A stretch of DNA of 64,000 bases from Clostridiales bacterium VE202-21. Lineage in GTDB: Bacteria > Bacillota > Clostridia > Lachnospirales > Lachnospiraceae. Location: the NCBI GenBank assembly GCA_000509105.1, contig BAIF02000027.1, positions 1-64,000 on the forward strand. The letters run 5' to 3'. The position numbers and the translations under genes were made by a program. Positions 1 through 9,149 of this stretch are shown piece after piece. Under the pieces are notes generated by a model. That model was not told the origin of the DNA. It ran no database searches and saw only the letters and a program-made list of their open reading frames with translations. The first letter of the stretch is position 1. Every line of letters begins with the position of its first letter.

Positions 1-207
1 TGCAATTGGGAGGCTTACGGTGTTCTCTTTATTTCGCGCCCCCATCCGCCGACAAAACTAAAGCTTGTCACCTACTGCTTATTCTTAATGGTAATCTCAG
101 GAAGAGTGTGGTAAAATTGCAGTTAGAAGAAAGATTTTTTGCAGAATTATTGATTGCCAATATTTTTGAATCAGATATAAAAACACAGAAAAACCGGGAG
201 GAAAAAG

Positions 208-888
208 ATGGGAGCAGAGAACAGCGGTAGTAACAAAAAAGACATTGAAAAAGGAAGGCATCCTGCCGTTAAACTATATCTGCGTATTATGCTGGCACTT
301 TATGGGGCGGCCGTACTCACGTGCCTGATCTGCAATCTGGTTATTGAGCACAGACTTTCCTGGTTTTACATTGTCCTGTTTTCAATCGGGACCGCTTTTT
401 CAGTCACGATCCTGCCGGTACTTGTAAAAAAGCACAGGGTCATTCTGTCGGCACTCGGTGTCACGCTCTTTACATTTCTGCTTCTGTACGCCTGCAACCG
501 TTATACAGGCGGGGACTGGCTGTATCGGTATGCATTTCCTATCGCGGCATTTCCGGTTGCTGCAGTCTGGCTCATGATTCTTACGGCAAAGATAAGGGGG
601 ATGAACTGGTATTTTAAATCTGCGTTTATTTCACTTTTGGCAGGAATACTAATTATAACACTGAATACATGGGTCGATGCTGTGCTGAGCGGAAAAGATA
701 ATCTTGTAAAAACGTTTGTAATGAAGTTTAATCCCACGGATACGGGGTATTTAGTCAATACATTGATCGGGATTTGTTTTGTGGTCTATTTCTTTATTGG
801 AATATGGCTTGGTATATCAAAGAGGGAGAAAAGCAGACAAAGATTAAACGAAGCAGATGCCTCCGAACAGCAGGCGGAGGGGCGGTAA
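208..888 (+). CDS. Polytopic membrane protein of unknown function
   Basis: A 226-residue protein preceded by a clear GGGAGGAAAAAG ribosome binding site. About six hydrophobic stretches (roughly residues 24-46, 54-73, 80-97, 108-128, 137-158 and 183-205) predict an integral membrane protein with a charged N-terminal tail and a polar, Lys/Glu-rich C-terminal tail, both probably cytoplasmic. I do not recognise the family and see no catalytic or transport motif. It stands 24 bases before the next small gene in the same direction, so the two may be co-transcribed. No function is proposed. Confidence 0.75.
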   Translation: MGAENSGSNKKDIEKGRHPAVKLYLRIMLALYGAAVLTCLICNLVIEHRLSWFYIVLFSIGTAFSVTILPVLVKKHRVILSALGVTLFTFLLLYACNRYTGGDWLYRYAFPIAAFPVAAVWLMILTAKIRGMNWYFKSAFISLLAGILIITLNTWVDAVLSGKDNLVKTFVMKFNPTDTGYLVNTLIGICFVVYFFIGIWLGISKREKSRQRLNEADASEQQAEGR

Positions 889-912
889 GCAGCGGGGAAA
901 AGAGGTGCTGAT

Positions 913-1296
913 ATGGAATTTGAACAGGATTATATTATGAGGATGATAAAAGGGGAAACAGCGGCTCTGGCTCGGATTATATTTCGAAAGACAAGTCCAC
1001 AGTACGAGCTCCCGGAGGAAAATAAATATACGGCAGTGGATGATCTGTTTGCCCGTCTTGTAAGAATGGCGGATGCAGGAGCGGTGAATAAGGCGGAAAA
1101 TATGCTGTATCAGGAACTGGATCAGTCGGATAAAACTTATCTGGAAATGGGAATTGGATTTTATCATCATCTGAACGAATACGGGGATGATTTTCTGGTC
1201 CAAAACGATTATACAAGAGAAGAGATCGGCGAGGGGATCAGGCAGCTGCTTGCGGAGTACGGAATGGATTCCCTGGATGAGATACTTGAGATCTAA
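913..1296 (+). CDS. Small conserved protein, resembles DUF6483 family
   Basis: A 127-residue, mostly helical, acidic soluble protein with no signal peptide or membrane segment. The N-terminus (MEFEQDYIMRMIKG) followed by a helical body resembles small Lachnospiraceae proteins labelled DUF6483; that family name is from memory and moderately sure. The start is the ATG about 8 bases after AGAGGTG. It lies between a membrane protein and an HD hydrolase on the same strand. Function unknown. Confidence 0.7.
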   Translation: MEFEQDYIMRMIKGETAALARIIFRKTSPQYELPEENKYTAVDDLFARLVRMADAGAVNKAENMLYQELDQSDKTYLEMGIGFYHHLNEYGDDFLVQNDYTREEIGEGIRQLLAEYGMDSLDEILEI

Positions 1297-1338
1297 TATA
1301 TTATATGTAATAAATATAGAAGAAAAGAGGTTGGAAAA

Positions 1339-1923
1339 ATGACAAGATTGGAGCAGCAGGTTCAGTTTATCAGGGAGATCGATAAGGTGAAAAATATTTA
1401 CCGGCAGACCTACCTGGCAGATGGCCGGAGAAAGGAAAATGATGCGGAACATTCCTGGCACATTGCGCTGATGGCAGTGCTTTTGCAGGAGTATGTGCCG
1501 GATGCAGATGCGGCCAGGGTGATGACCATGGTTCTGATTCACGATCTGGTCGAGATTGATGCAGGAGATACCTATGCGTATGATTCCGCAGGAGCAGAGA
1601 CGAAACGTGTCCGGGAAGCAGCAGCGGCGGACCGGATATTCGGGCTTCTTCCGGTGGAACAAGGGCAGGAGTTCCGCAGGTTGTGGGAGGAATTTGAGGA
1701 GTATGAGACACCGGATGCGAAGTTTGCCCATCTGCTGGATAATTTCCAGCCACTGCTGCTCAATGATGCATCCGGCGGGAAAAGCTGGGCTGAGCATAAG
1801 GTGAAAAAATCACAAATTTATAAACGGAATCAGAAAATAGAGGAAACTTCGGAAGATATATGGAAATGTATGCAGGCGATTGTACAGGAGCATATTGAAA
1901 AAGGAAATGTGATAGACGGATAG
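1339..1923 (+). CDS. HD-domain phosphohydrolase (YfbR/HDDC2-like)
   Basis: A 194-residue HD-superfamily metal-dependent phosphohydrolase. The metal ligands are visible as AEHSWH (His38, His41) and LIHDLVEID (His68, Asp69), followed by GDT near residue 77; the C-terminal half keeps the conserved acidic D(N)FQP region. Family members such as YfbR are 5'-deoxynucleotidases acting on deoxynucleoside monophosphates, so a cytosolic role in nucleotide pool cleaning is likely, though the exact substrate is inferred. Start is the ATG after AAGAGGTTGG. Length is normal for the family. Confidence 0.85.
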   Translation: MTRLEQQVQFIREIDKVKNIYRQTYLADGRRKENDAEHSWHIALMAVLLQEYVPDADAARVMTMVLIHDLVEIDAGDTYAYDSAGAETKRVREAAAADRIFGLLPVEQGQEFRRLWEEFEEYETPDAKFAHLLDNFQPLLLNDASGGKSWAEHKVKKSQIYKRNQKIEETSEDIWKCMQAIVQEHIEKGNVIDG

Positions 1924-2038
1924 AGAATCCATTATCGGCCGTAACCCATAAATGCAGAGACGGCGGTGCCCGTTAGTATGCATGTTTACGCGGCTGTTGC
2001 AGAGCATGGGGCCGGTGTGTGAGTCAGGAGGTATCAGA

Positions 2039-2767
2039 ATGTACGAAAAGGAAATAGAGCTGCTTCAGAAAATTATAGATGAAAGCGGTAACATTGTGTT
2101 TTTTGGCGGTGCAGGAGTATCCACAGAGAGCAATATTCCTGATTTTAGGAGTGCTGACGGCATTTACCATCAGAAATACAAATACTCTCCGGAACAGGTA
2201 GTAAGCCACAGCTTTTTCATGGAGTATACAGAAACATTTTACGACTTTTACAAGGAAAAAATGATGATATTAGATGCGTTGCCCAACCCTGCGCATCTCA
2301 AACTGGCAGAGCTGGAACAGGCGGGGAAGCTGAAGGCTGTGATTACACAGAATATTGACGGTCTTCATCAGGCGGCCGGCAGCCGGACTGTCTTCGAACT
2401 CCACGGCAGCATCCACAGGAACTACTGCATGAAGTGCGGGCGTTTTTACGATGCGCAGTTTGTCAAGAACTCCGACGGCATACCGCGCTGTGAATGCGGC
2501 GGCATCGTTAAACCGGATGTGGTGCTGTACGAGGAAGGCCTGGATTCCAATACAATCCAGGGGGCGGTAGATGCAATTGCCGAGGCTGATACCCTTATTA
2601 TTGGAGGAACTTCGTTGGTAGTTTATCCGGCCGCGGGATTCATCGATTATTTCCGTGGAAGCCATCTGGTTGTAATTAATAAGTCAGAGACTGCAAAGGC
2701 CGTCCGGGCTGAGCTAAACATATCCGCCCCCATAGGGCAAATATTGGGTGCAATTACAGTGCAGTAA
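2039..2767 (+). CDS. NAD-dependent protein deacylase, Sir2 family
   Basis: A 242-residue sirtuin. NAD-binding GAGVSTESNIPDFRS (residues 25-38), TQNIDGLH (Gln104, Asn105, Asp107), the catalytic His122 in LHGS, and a zinc site with Cys130, Cys133, Cys151 and Cys153 are all present. The family removes acyl groups from lysines, consuming NAD and releasing nicotinamide and O-acyl-ADP-ribose. An upstream in-frame ATG at 1952 exists, but the ATG at 2039 has the Shine-Dalgarno sequence AGGAGGT at proper distance and gives the normal N-terminus, so I chose it. The gene is convergent with the methyltransferase downstream. Confidence 0.93.
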   Translation: MYEKEIELLQKIIDESGNIVFFGGAGVSTESNIPDFRSADGIYHQKYKYSPEQVVSHSFFMEYTETFYDFYKEKMMILDALPNPAHLKLAELEQAGKLKAVITQNIDGLHQAAGSRTVFELHGSIHRNYCMKCGRFYDAQFVKNSDGIPRCECGGIVKPDVVLYEEGLDSNTIQGAVDAIAEADTLIIGGTSLVVYPAAGFIDYFRGSHLVVINKSETAKAVRAELNISAPIGQILGAITVQ

Positions 2768-2814
2768 TCATTTCACATATGAATGCATATGCAGGGAAGA
2801 TTCACGAAGAACAG

Positions 2815-2847
2815 CAGCCCGCCAGAACATCCGGTTCCGGCGGGCTG
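2815..2847. terminator. Hairpin between convergent sir2 and methyltransferase genes
   Basis: CAGCCCGCC (2815-2823) pairs with GGCGGGCTG (2839-2847), with GAAC/GTTC inner pairing. It lies between two convergent genes. No strong T-tract follows, so it may be a weak bidirectional terminator. Confidence 0.5.
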
Positions 2848-2913
2848 ACTTATATGTCAGTATTCTATACTTGTACAGATGGGGCGCATGCCCCCAAAAT
2901 ATATTCAGGGGTT

Positions 2914-3774
2914 TTACGTTCTTTCCCAGCGTCCCGATGCGCCGCAAGGCAGCACCAGCCCGTTTGAGCTTACAGGAAGCCCGATTTCCTGGGAATCAAC
3001 GGTTCCGTTCCAGGCCTTGAGCTCGGTGGAGATCATATATGTCAGGACGGCCGGGGCCAGCCCCGTGGTATAGGAATTAACCAGGAAGAATACCGCATCC
3101 TTTGACAGGATCTGGGTGCAGAGCCTGATCAGCGGATGGATCATATCCTCAATCTTCCATACCTCTCCTTTGGGACCTCTGCCATAGGAGGGGGGATCCA
3201 TGATAATGGCATCGTAAGTATTGCCGCGGCGGATTTCCCTTTCCACGAACTTCACACAGTCGTCTACAAGCCAGCGGATCGGAGCCTCGCCCAGTCCGGA
3301 GGATGCCGCATTTTCCTTTGCCCAGCCAACCATGCCTTTGGAAGCATCCACATGGGTAACCTGTGCGCCGGCTGCCGCTGCTGCCAGCGTAGCGCCGCCC
3401 GTGTAAGCAAAAAGATTCAGCACCTTTATCGTCCGGCCTGCGTTTCTTATCTTATCAGAGAACCAATCCCAGTTCACGGCCTGTTCCGGGAATAGCCCTG
3501 TGTGCTTAAAATTAAAAGGTTTCAGGTTAAATGTAAGTTCCCCGTAATGAATCTGCCACTGATGGGGCAGATCAAAGAATTCCCATTCCCCGCCGCCCTT
3601 TTTACTGCGGTGATAGTGCCCGTTTGGCTTCTTCCATTCCTTCTGTGTCTTAGGCGTGTCCCAGATGACCTGCGGATCCGGGCGGATCAGAAAATAATCC
3701 CCCCAGCGCTCCAGCTTTTCCCCTATGGAACAATCTATGACCTCATAATCTTTCCAGTTATCTGCAATCCACAT
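2914..3774 (-). CDS. SAM-dependent class I RNA methyltransferase (RlmI/RlmK-like)
   Basis: A 286-residue Rossmann-fold methyltransferase. The SAM-binding region reads LNLFAYTGGAT (about residues 118-128), an acidic VDASKG follows, and the catalytic DPPSYGRG motif lies near residue 190. This arrangement matches the methyltransferases related to RlmI/YccW that modify 23S rRNA cytosines; the N-terminal PUA domain of full RlmI is missing, so the target is not certain. An ATG at 3921 would add 49 residues; I prefer the ATG at 3774 because AAAGGATAAG precedes it and MWIADNWKDYEV is a typical start. Minus strand, opposite to its neighbours. Confidence 0.85.
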   Translation of the reverse strand: MWIADNWKDYEVIDCSIGEKLERWGDYFLIRPDPQVIWDTPKTQKEWKKPNGHYHRSKKGGGEWEFFDLPHQWQIHYGELTFNLKPFNFKHTGLFPEQAVNWDWFSDKIRNAGRTIKVLNLFAYTGGATLAAAAAGAQVTHVDASKGMVGWAKENAASSGLGEAPIRWLVDDCVKFVEREIRRGNTYDAIIMDPPSYGRGPKGEVWKIEDMIHPLIRLCTQILSKDAVFFLVNSYTTGLAPAVLTYMISTELKAWNGTVDSQEIGLPVSSNGLVLPCGASGRWERT

Positions 3775-3957
3775 GATTTTTATCTTATCCTTTCTTTCGG
3801 AAACTGCTTGTTTAAAATCCCAAAACAAGCGGAAAACTACACATATCATCTCATAAATGAATAAAATTTTCAACATGGATTTCCGGATATTATAATCATA
3901 ACAGGAACAGATCGTTGGCAATCATGGTGGCAGCGGAACAAAAACAAACAGATGTCG

Positions 3958-3996
3958 ACAATAAATATTGTTTACTCAAAGCTAAGTCAGTGATAG
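3958..3996 (+). promoter_or_regulatory. Possible promoter and dyad for the selenium operon
   Basis: TTGTTT (3968-3973), 17 bases, then TGATAG (3991-3996). A perfect dyad ACAATA-AA-TATTGT (3958-3971) overlaps the -35 element and could be an operator. The -10 match is poor, so this is tentative. Confidence 0.35.
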
Positions 3997-4016
3997 AATA
4001 TATCTATAAATAACCT

Positions 4017-4037
4017 CAAAGGGGTCAGACCCCTTTG
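4017..4037. repeat. Dispersed GGGGTCWGACCCC palindrome, copy 1
   Basis: A 21-nt palindrome with 10-bp arms around a single A (core GGGGTCAGACCCC, flanked by CAAA/TTTG). It sits in the leader of the selenium operon just before the yedF ribosome binding site. Near-identical copies occur at 40991-41013 and, doubled, at 20879-20932. Confidence 0.85.
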
Positions 4038-4063
4038 CGCTACTTTCGAAAGGAGAAACTATT

Positions 4064-4690
4064 ATGATAACAGTAAACGCTATAGGAGACGCCTGCCCCA
4101 TCCCTGTCATAAAGACGAAGAAGGCTCTCCAGGAGCTGGAAGGTTCTGAAGTTATTGAGGTATTGGTCGATAATGAGATTGCCGTCCAGAATGTAACAAA
4201 GCTGGCATCCAGTTCCGGAGCCGGGGTGAGTTGGGAAAAAACCGGAGAAAAAGAATACCGGATTGTCATCAAAAAGGAAGGCAGCGTTTTACAGCAGGGA
4301 CAGTATGAGAAGCAGGAACAGCAGGAAGAGGCCGTATGCTGCACGGACAGCAGCAGCGGTACAATAGTTGTGGTATCTTCAGACCGGATGGGAGAGGGAA
4401 ATGATGAATTGGGATCGGTGCTAATGAAAGGCTTTATTTTTGCCGTGTCACAGCTCGAAGAGCTGCCCGGGACAATCCTTTTTTACAATGGGGGAGCCAG
4501 ACTTACAGCGGAAGGTTCTGAGTCCCTGGAGGATTTGAAAGCAATGGAAGCCCAGGGCGTACAGATTATGACATGCGGTACATGCCTGGATTATTACGGG
4601 CTGAAGGAAAAGCTTCAGGTAGGAAGCGTGACCAATATGTACACGATTGTAGAGACCATGAATGGAGCGCAAAAAGTGATCCGTCCATAA
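4064..4690 (+). CDS. yedF: Selenium metabolism protein YedF (TusA-like + DsrE-like)
   Basis: A 208-residue two-domain protein. Residues 1-70 are a TusA/SirA-like domain with the conserved Cys-Pro in DACPIPVIKTKKAL; after a Gln/Glu-rich linker (about 80-95) comes a DsrE-like domain ending with MTCGTCLDYYG, a Cys pair. The family (selenium metabolism protein YedF) is found with selD and is proposed to handle reactive selenium or sulfur, but its reaction is not proven. It is first in a run of selenium genes and lies 49 bases upstream of selD. A strong AAAGGAG ribosome binding site precedes the ATG. Confidence 0.9.
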   Translation: MITVNAIGDACPIPVIKTKKALQELEGSEVIEVLVDNEIAVQNVTKLASSSGAGVSWEKTGEKEYRIVIKKEGSVLQQGQYEKQEQQEEAVCCTDSSSGTIVVVSSDRMGEGNDELGSVLMKGFIFAVSQLEELPGTILFYNGGARLTAEGSESLEDLKAMEAQGVQIMTCGTCLDYYGLKEKLQVGSVTNMYTIVETMNGAQKVIRP

Positions 4691-4739
4691 CAAAATAGAG
4701 TTTCTGAGAGTGCGCAATATAGGAAAGGAGGAAGATGGC

Positions 4740-5789
4740 ATGAACAAAGGCAAAGATGTGCGCCTTACCCAGATGGCAAAGACAGCCGGGTGAGCGGCTA
4801 AAATAGGTCCTGAGACCCTTGCCCAGGTTCTGGGTAAGCTGCCAACATTCCAGGATGAGAATCTCATGGTTGGAATAGAAACTTCAGATGATGCTGCGAT
4901 TTACAGGGTCACGGATGATATTGCTATGATTCAGACCGTTGACTTCTTTACCCCGGTTGTGGATGATCCGTATACCTTCGGGCAGATTGCAGCAGCCAAC
5001 TCCCTCAGCGATGTATACGCGATGGGAGGAGAGCCAAAGGTGGCTCTGAATATTGTAGGATTTCCAAATTGTCTGGATCCGGAGATTCTAGGTGAGATCT
5101 TAAGAGGCGGTGCCGACAAGGTAAAGGAAGCTGGCGCCGTGCTGGTTGGAGGACATTCCGTCCAGGATGATGAGCCGAAGTACGGCCTGAGTGTGTCGGG
5201 ATTTGTACATCCGGATAAGATATACAGAAATTATGGCTGCAGGCCTGGTGATGTGCTGGTTCTGACCAAACAGATCGGAAGCGGCATCATCAATACTGCG
5301 GTAAAAGCGGAAATGGCCTCGGAACAGGCCAAAACGGAAGCCGTCAAAGTGATGTCTTCTCTCAATAAAAAGGCAAAGGAAGCAGCAGAGGGCTTTCCGG
5401 TGAATGCCTGTACGGATATCACCGGATTCGGACTGCTGGGACATTGTGCGGAAATGGCAGAGGCCAGCGGCGTAACACTGGAAATCCAGGCAAAAAGGGT
5501 GCCTTACATGCAGGAGGCTGTGGATTACGCTAAGATGGGCTTAATCCCTGCCGGCGCCTACAAAAACCGTGAACACTGTGAGTGCATGGTGGACGCGGAG
5601 CGTGTAGATGAATTTGTAACAGACCTCATGTACGACCCACAGACATCAGGCGGCCTTTTGTTCAGCCTGCCAAAGCGTTATATGGATGAATTTATGAATG
5701 GGATGAAGCGTGCAAAATTGGACACAAAAGTTTCCGTGATCGGACAGGTGCTGAAGAAAGAAGAAAAATTGATCCGGCTTGTGCCATAA
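4740..5789 (+). CDS. selD: Selenide, water dikinase, selenoprotein with in-frame TGA
   Basis: SelD makes selenophosphate from selenide and ATP. Reading from the ATG at 4740 (after GGAAAGGAGGAAG) gives MNKGKDVRLTQMAKTAG, then TGA at 4791-4793 (Sec18), then AAKIGPETLAQVLGKLP and on without interruption to the stop at 5789: 349 residues in all. The Sec-Ala-Ala-Lys order fits the active site, where a Sec/Cys and a nearby Lys are catalytic. The rest has the family's GVGIETSDDAA-like nucleotide loop, the VGGHSVQD motif and DPQTSGGLL. A gene caller that treats TGA as stop would start at 4866 and lose the catalytic residue. Upstream yedF and downstream selA are in the same operon. Confidence 0.96.
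4794..4838 (+). promoter_or_regulatory. Candidate bacterial SECIS hairpin in selD
   Basis: Directly after the Sec TGA, CTTGCCCAG (4818-4826) pairs with CTGGGTAAG (4830-4838), closing a GTT loop. The loop G lies 33 bases after the TGA, inside the spacing known for bacterial SECIS elements (about 16-37). SelB is expected to bind it. Confidence 0.75.
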
Positions 5790-5815
5790 TACAAACAAAA
5801 CATAAGGAGCAGTCT

Positions 5816-7270
5816 ATGAATAAAAACCTTTTATATCGGAAAATCCCCAAAGTAGATGTTCTGATGGAAAACAATGTAATAAAGCAAATGGCGGAGCTGT
5901 ATGGTTATGACGGTGTACTAGAAGCCGTACGGATGGAGCTTGACAAGCTGCGCGCCTATATTGCATCCTGTGAGAACGAGGAAGAAGCCGAACGGCAGAT
6001 GGAAAGCCTTATGGTGCGTATAGAACTTACCGCAGCGGACATGCACCGGCCCAACATGACGCGAGTGTTAAACGGAACGGGAACGATACTGCATACCAAC
6101 CTGGGCCGCGCTCCGCTTAGCGCTGAACATCTGAAGCAGGTGGCATACATTGCAGGAGGCTACTCCAATCTGGAATATGACCTGGAAGAAGGCGGCAGGG
6201 GGGAGCGGTATTCTCATTTCGAAAGGCTTCTATGCAGGATCACAGGGGCAGAAGCTGCCATGGCTGTAAATAATAATGCTGCCGCGGTTATGTTGATTTT
6301 AAGCTCCCTGGCAAAAGGCGGGGAGGTCATCGTATCCAGGGGAGAACTGGTAGAGGTCGGAGGGAAATTCAGAATTCCCGATGTCATGGAACAAAGCGGC
6401 GCAGTCCTCAGAGAAGCCGGAACCACCAACAAAACACATATAACTGACTATGAGGAAGCCGTCACAGAGGAGACAAAGGCCTTCATGAAAGTGCATACCA
6501 GCAACTACAGGATCGTAGGTTTTACAGAATCCGTTTCCGTTGCAGAACTGGCGGCACTGAAAGAAAAGTATCAGCTCCCGGTCATTGAGGACTTGGGCAG
6601 CGGTGTCCTGGTAGATTTAAGCAAATACGGACTGGCCTATGAGCCTACGGTACAGGATTCTGTGAAAAATGGGGCCGATGTGGTTTGTTTCAGCGGAGAC
6701 AAGCTGCTGGGCGGCCCTCAGGCGGGGATCATTGTTGGAAAAAAGAAATATATAGACATGATGAAAAAGAACCAGCTGACGCGGGCGCTGCGGATTGACA
6801 AATTCACAGCTTCAGCGCTGGAAGTCGTTTTGCGGGAATATTTATCGGAAGAGAAAGCGGTGCACAACATACCGGCTTTATCTATGATCACGAGGAAGCC
6901 GGAAGAAGTAGAGAGGGATGCCAAAAAGTTCTGTAAAATGCTCAGACGTGCAGAACTGACTGCAGAAATCGGCGTCGAAAGCTGTGAAGCACAGATTGGA
7001 GGCGGCTCCCTGCCGCTGGAGCGCATCCCCAGCTTTGCGGTGACAATCCGCCCCCTGGATATCAGTACACCGGAGCTGGAAGAGAGGCTCCGCCATATGC
7101 CGGTGCCAGTGGTGGGACGGGTCATGAATGACAAGATCCTCCTGGATATGCGGACATTTGATGGAAAATTCATGAACTATCTTACCAGAATCTTAAAGGA
7201 GCAGAATGTCCTGGAAAAGGAAGGAAACCCTTATGAAGCATATTATTATCGGAACAGCGGGCCATATTGA
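5816..7270 (+). CDS. selA: L-seryl-tRNA(Sec) selenium transferase
   Basis: A 484-residue PLP enzyme that converts Ser-tRNA(Sec) to Sec-tRNA(Sec) using selenophosphate. The family signatures are visible: RVLNGTGTILHTNLGRAPL near residue 82, HTSNYRIVGFTE, EDLGSGVL, and the PLP-binding lysine Lys296 in FSGDKLLGGPQAG. Length is usual for bacterial SelA. It starts 26 bases after selD (AAGGAGC ribosome binding site) and its last 38 bases overlap selB, which suggests translational coupling. Confidence 0.97.
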   Translation: MNKNLLYRKIPKVDVLMENNVIKQMAELYGYDGVLEAVRMELDKLRAYIASCENEEEAERQMESLMVRIELTAADMHRPNMTRVLNGTGTILHTNLGRAPLSAEHLKQVAYIAGGYSNLEYDLEEGGRGERYSHFERLLCRITGAEAAMAVNNNAAAVMLILSSLAKGGEVIVSRGELVEVGGKFRIPDVMEQSGAVLREAGTTNKTHITDYEEAVTEETKAFMKVHTSNYRIVGFTESVSVAELAALKEKYQLPVIEDLGSGVLVDLSKYGLAYEPTVQDSVKNGADVVCFSGDKLLGGPQAGIIVGKKKYIDMMKKNQLTRALRIDKFTASALEVVLREYLSEEKAVHNIPALSMITRKPEEVERDAKKFCKMLRRAELTAEIGVESCEAQIGGGSLPLERIPSFAVTIRPLDISTPELEERLRHMPVPVVGRVMNDKILLDMRTFDGKFMNYLTRILKEQNVLEKEGNPYEAYYYRNSGPY

Positions 7271-9149
7271 CCATGGGAAAACAACACTGATAAAAGCGCT
7301 CACCGGCCGGAACACGGACCGCTGGGAGGAGGAACAGCGCAGAGGAATTACAATCGACCTGGGGTTTACCTGGTTTGATTTAAAGAACGGAAACCGGGCG
7401 GGCATGATAGACGTCCCCGGTCATGAGAAGTTCATCAATAATATGGTTGCCGGCGTTGTGGGGATGGATCTGGTGCTTCTGGTTATCGCAGCCGATGAGG
7501 GAATCATGCCCCAGACAAGAGAGCATATGGATATTTTAGAAATGCTGGGAGTCCAAAAAAGTATTTTGGTCCTGAATAAATGCGATCTGGTGGATGAAGA
7601 ATGGCTGGAGATGGTGGAAGAAGAGATCCGGGAAGAACTGCAGGGGACATTTCTGGAACAGTCTCCTGTCGTGAAAGTGTCGGCAGCGACCGGGGCAGGG
7701 ATTCCCGGTCTGGTTGAAACCATCGAGCGGGTGAGCGAGTATGAGGTGGTAGAAAAGGAGATTCACACCATACCCAGGCTGCTCGTAGACCGGGTGTTTT
7801 CCCTCTCCGGCTTCGGTACTGTGGTAACCGGTACGCTCGTCAGCGGGACGATCTCAAAAGAAGATAAACTGGAGATGTTTCCCAATGGACGAGAGTGTAA
7901 GATCCGCAATATCCAGGTACACGGCAGGGACGTGGAAACATGCTATGCTGGCCAGCGCGTGGCAGTCAATATCTCCAATATGAAGAAAAAGGAACTGCAA
8001 AGAGGCTGCGTCCTTGCGCCCCCCGGAAGTATGAAAGATTCCAGGCTCCTGGATGTAAAACTGGAAATGCTGGATTCCTCCGTGCGTGTCCTGTCAAACA
8101 ACACAAGGCTGCATTTCTTCAGCGGTACCAGCGAGGTATTGTGCCGCGCTGTCCTTTTGGGCGATGAGACTCTTGGACCGGGAGAAAGCGGATATGTCCA
8201 GCTTAGAATGGAAGAGCAGGTCGCCTTCCGGAGAGGGGACAGATTTGTTGTGCGGTTCTATTCTCCGATGGAGACAATCGGGGGCGGTGTGATACTGGAA
8301 CCAAATGCGGTGAAGAAGAAACGGTTTTCCCAGGAGGTTCTGGATTCCTTGAAGCAGAAGGAGTCCGGTTCCGCCGAAGATGTAATTGAACTGCATGTGA
8401 AAGAGTACGCAGAAACAATGGCTGCGGTGTCAGAGCTTGCCAAACTCTCGGCGCTGTCCAGAGAAGAGACGGAAGAGGCCGTGAAGATTCTTGCAGAGGA
8501 GGGACTGGTCTGCGTTTTCCCGATGAAAAAGGATACTTTCGTGTGGCATACAGCGGACGAGCGTGCATACAGAGAGAAGATTCTGAATGCCCTGGAAAAA
8601 TACGCGGAGAAGTACCCTTACCGCTATGGTATGGCGAAGGCAGAAGTGCACAGCACATACATGAAACGAGTGAAGCCTAATATATTTGACAAATATATCG
8701 AGTATCTGGAAGCGCAGAACATTCTGTCGCGCCATGATGAATTCCTTGCGCCGTCGGCGTATGAAGCGGCCAGGGATGCGGTTTACGAGAAGGTGCGGCG
8801 CACGCTTTTAGGCGTATTGAAACCCGCGGGTTATGATTTCGCCAGAATGACGGATATCAGTTTCGGGGAAATACCTGCAGGCACGGTGGAGGATATCCTG
8901 CTCCTTATGGTTGACAGGGGAGAAATCGTAAAAGTAGCGGATGGTATGTATACACTTGGTTCTTATATGGACGCGGCACGGGAGAAGATTGTGGAAAAGC
9001 TGAAAGCGGACGGGAAAATTACAATCGCAGAGATTCGTGATATGTTTGGCACAAGCCGGAAAAGTGCGAAACCGATTCTGGAATATATGGACAGCATTAA
9101 GGTTACCCGGAAAACAGGAGCAGAAAGTGAAAGGATATCAAATCTATGA
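7233..9149 (+). CDS. selB: Selenocysteine-specific elongation factor SelB
   Basis: A 638-residue translation factor that delivers Sec-tRNA(Sec) to the ribosome at UGA codons next to a SECIS hairpin. GTP-binding motifs: GHIDHGKTTL (G1), DVPGHEKF (G3) and NKCDL (G4). EF-Tu-like beta-barrel domains follow, then C-terminal winged-helix domains (about residues 400-638) that bind the mRNA hairpin. The ATG at 7233 was chosen over one at 7206 because AAGGAAGG precedes it and MKHIIIGTAGHIDHG is the standard N-terminus. It overlaps selA by 38 bases and the LysR gene by 4 (ATGA). Confidence 0.97.
   Translation: MKHIIIGTAGHIDHGKTTLIKALTGRNTDRWEEEQRRGITIDLGFTWFDLKNGNRAGMIDVPGHEKFINNMVAGVVGMDLVLLVIAADEGIMPQTREHMDILEMLGVQKSILVLNKCDLVDEEWLEMVEEEIREELQGTFLEQSPVVKVSAATGAGIPGLVETIERVSEYEVVEKEIHTIPRLLVDRVFSLSGFGTVVTGTLVSGTISKEDKLEMFPNGRECKIRNIQVHGRDVETCYAGQRVAVNISNMKKKELQRGCVLAPPGSMKDSRLLDVKLEMLDSSVRVLSNNTRLHFFSGTSEVLCRAVLLGDETLGPGESGYVQLRMEEQVAFRRGDRFVVRFYSPMETIGGGVILEPNAVKKKRFSQEVLDSLKQKESGSAEDVIELHVKEYAETMAAVSELAKLSALSREETEEAVKILAEEGLVCVFPMKKDTFVWHTADERAYREKILNALEKYAEKYPYRYGMAKAEVHSTYMKRVKPNIFDKYIEYLEAQNILSRHDEFLAPSAYEAARDAVYEKVRRTLLGVLKPAGYDFARMTDISFGEIPAGTVEDILLLMVDRGEIVKVADGMYTLGSYMDAAREKIVEKLKADGKITIAEIRDMFGTSRKSAKPILEYMDSIKVTRKTGAESERISNL

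Noticed and set aside
6..230. 74-codon ORF at the left edge
   Set aside because: It overlaps the next gene's ribosome binding site, has no family resemblance and no ribosome binding site of its own.
844..1797. Long minus-strand ORF opposite the small and HD-domain genes
   Set aside because: Shadow of the plus-strand genes; composition rich in Ile, Leu, Cys and His with no domain and no ribosome binding site.
4448..4867. Minus-strand ORF over the selD start
   Set aside because: Shadow ORF. The plus strand gives a clear SelD N-terminus once TGA is read as Sec.
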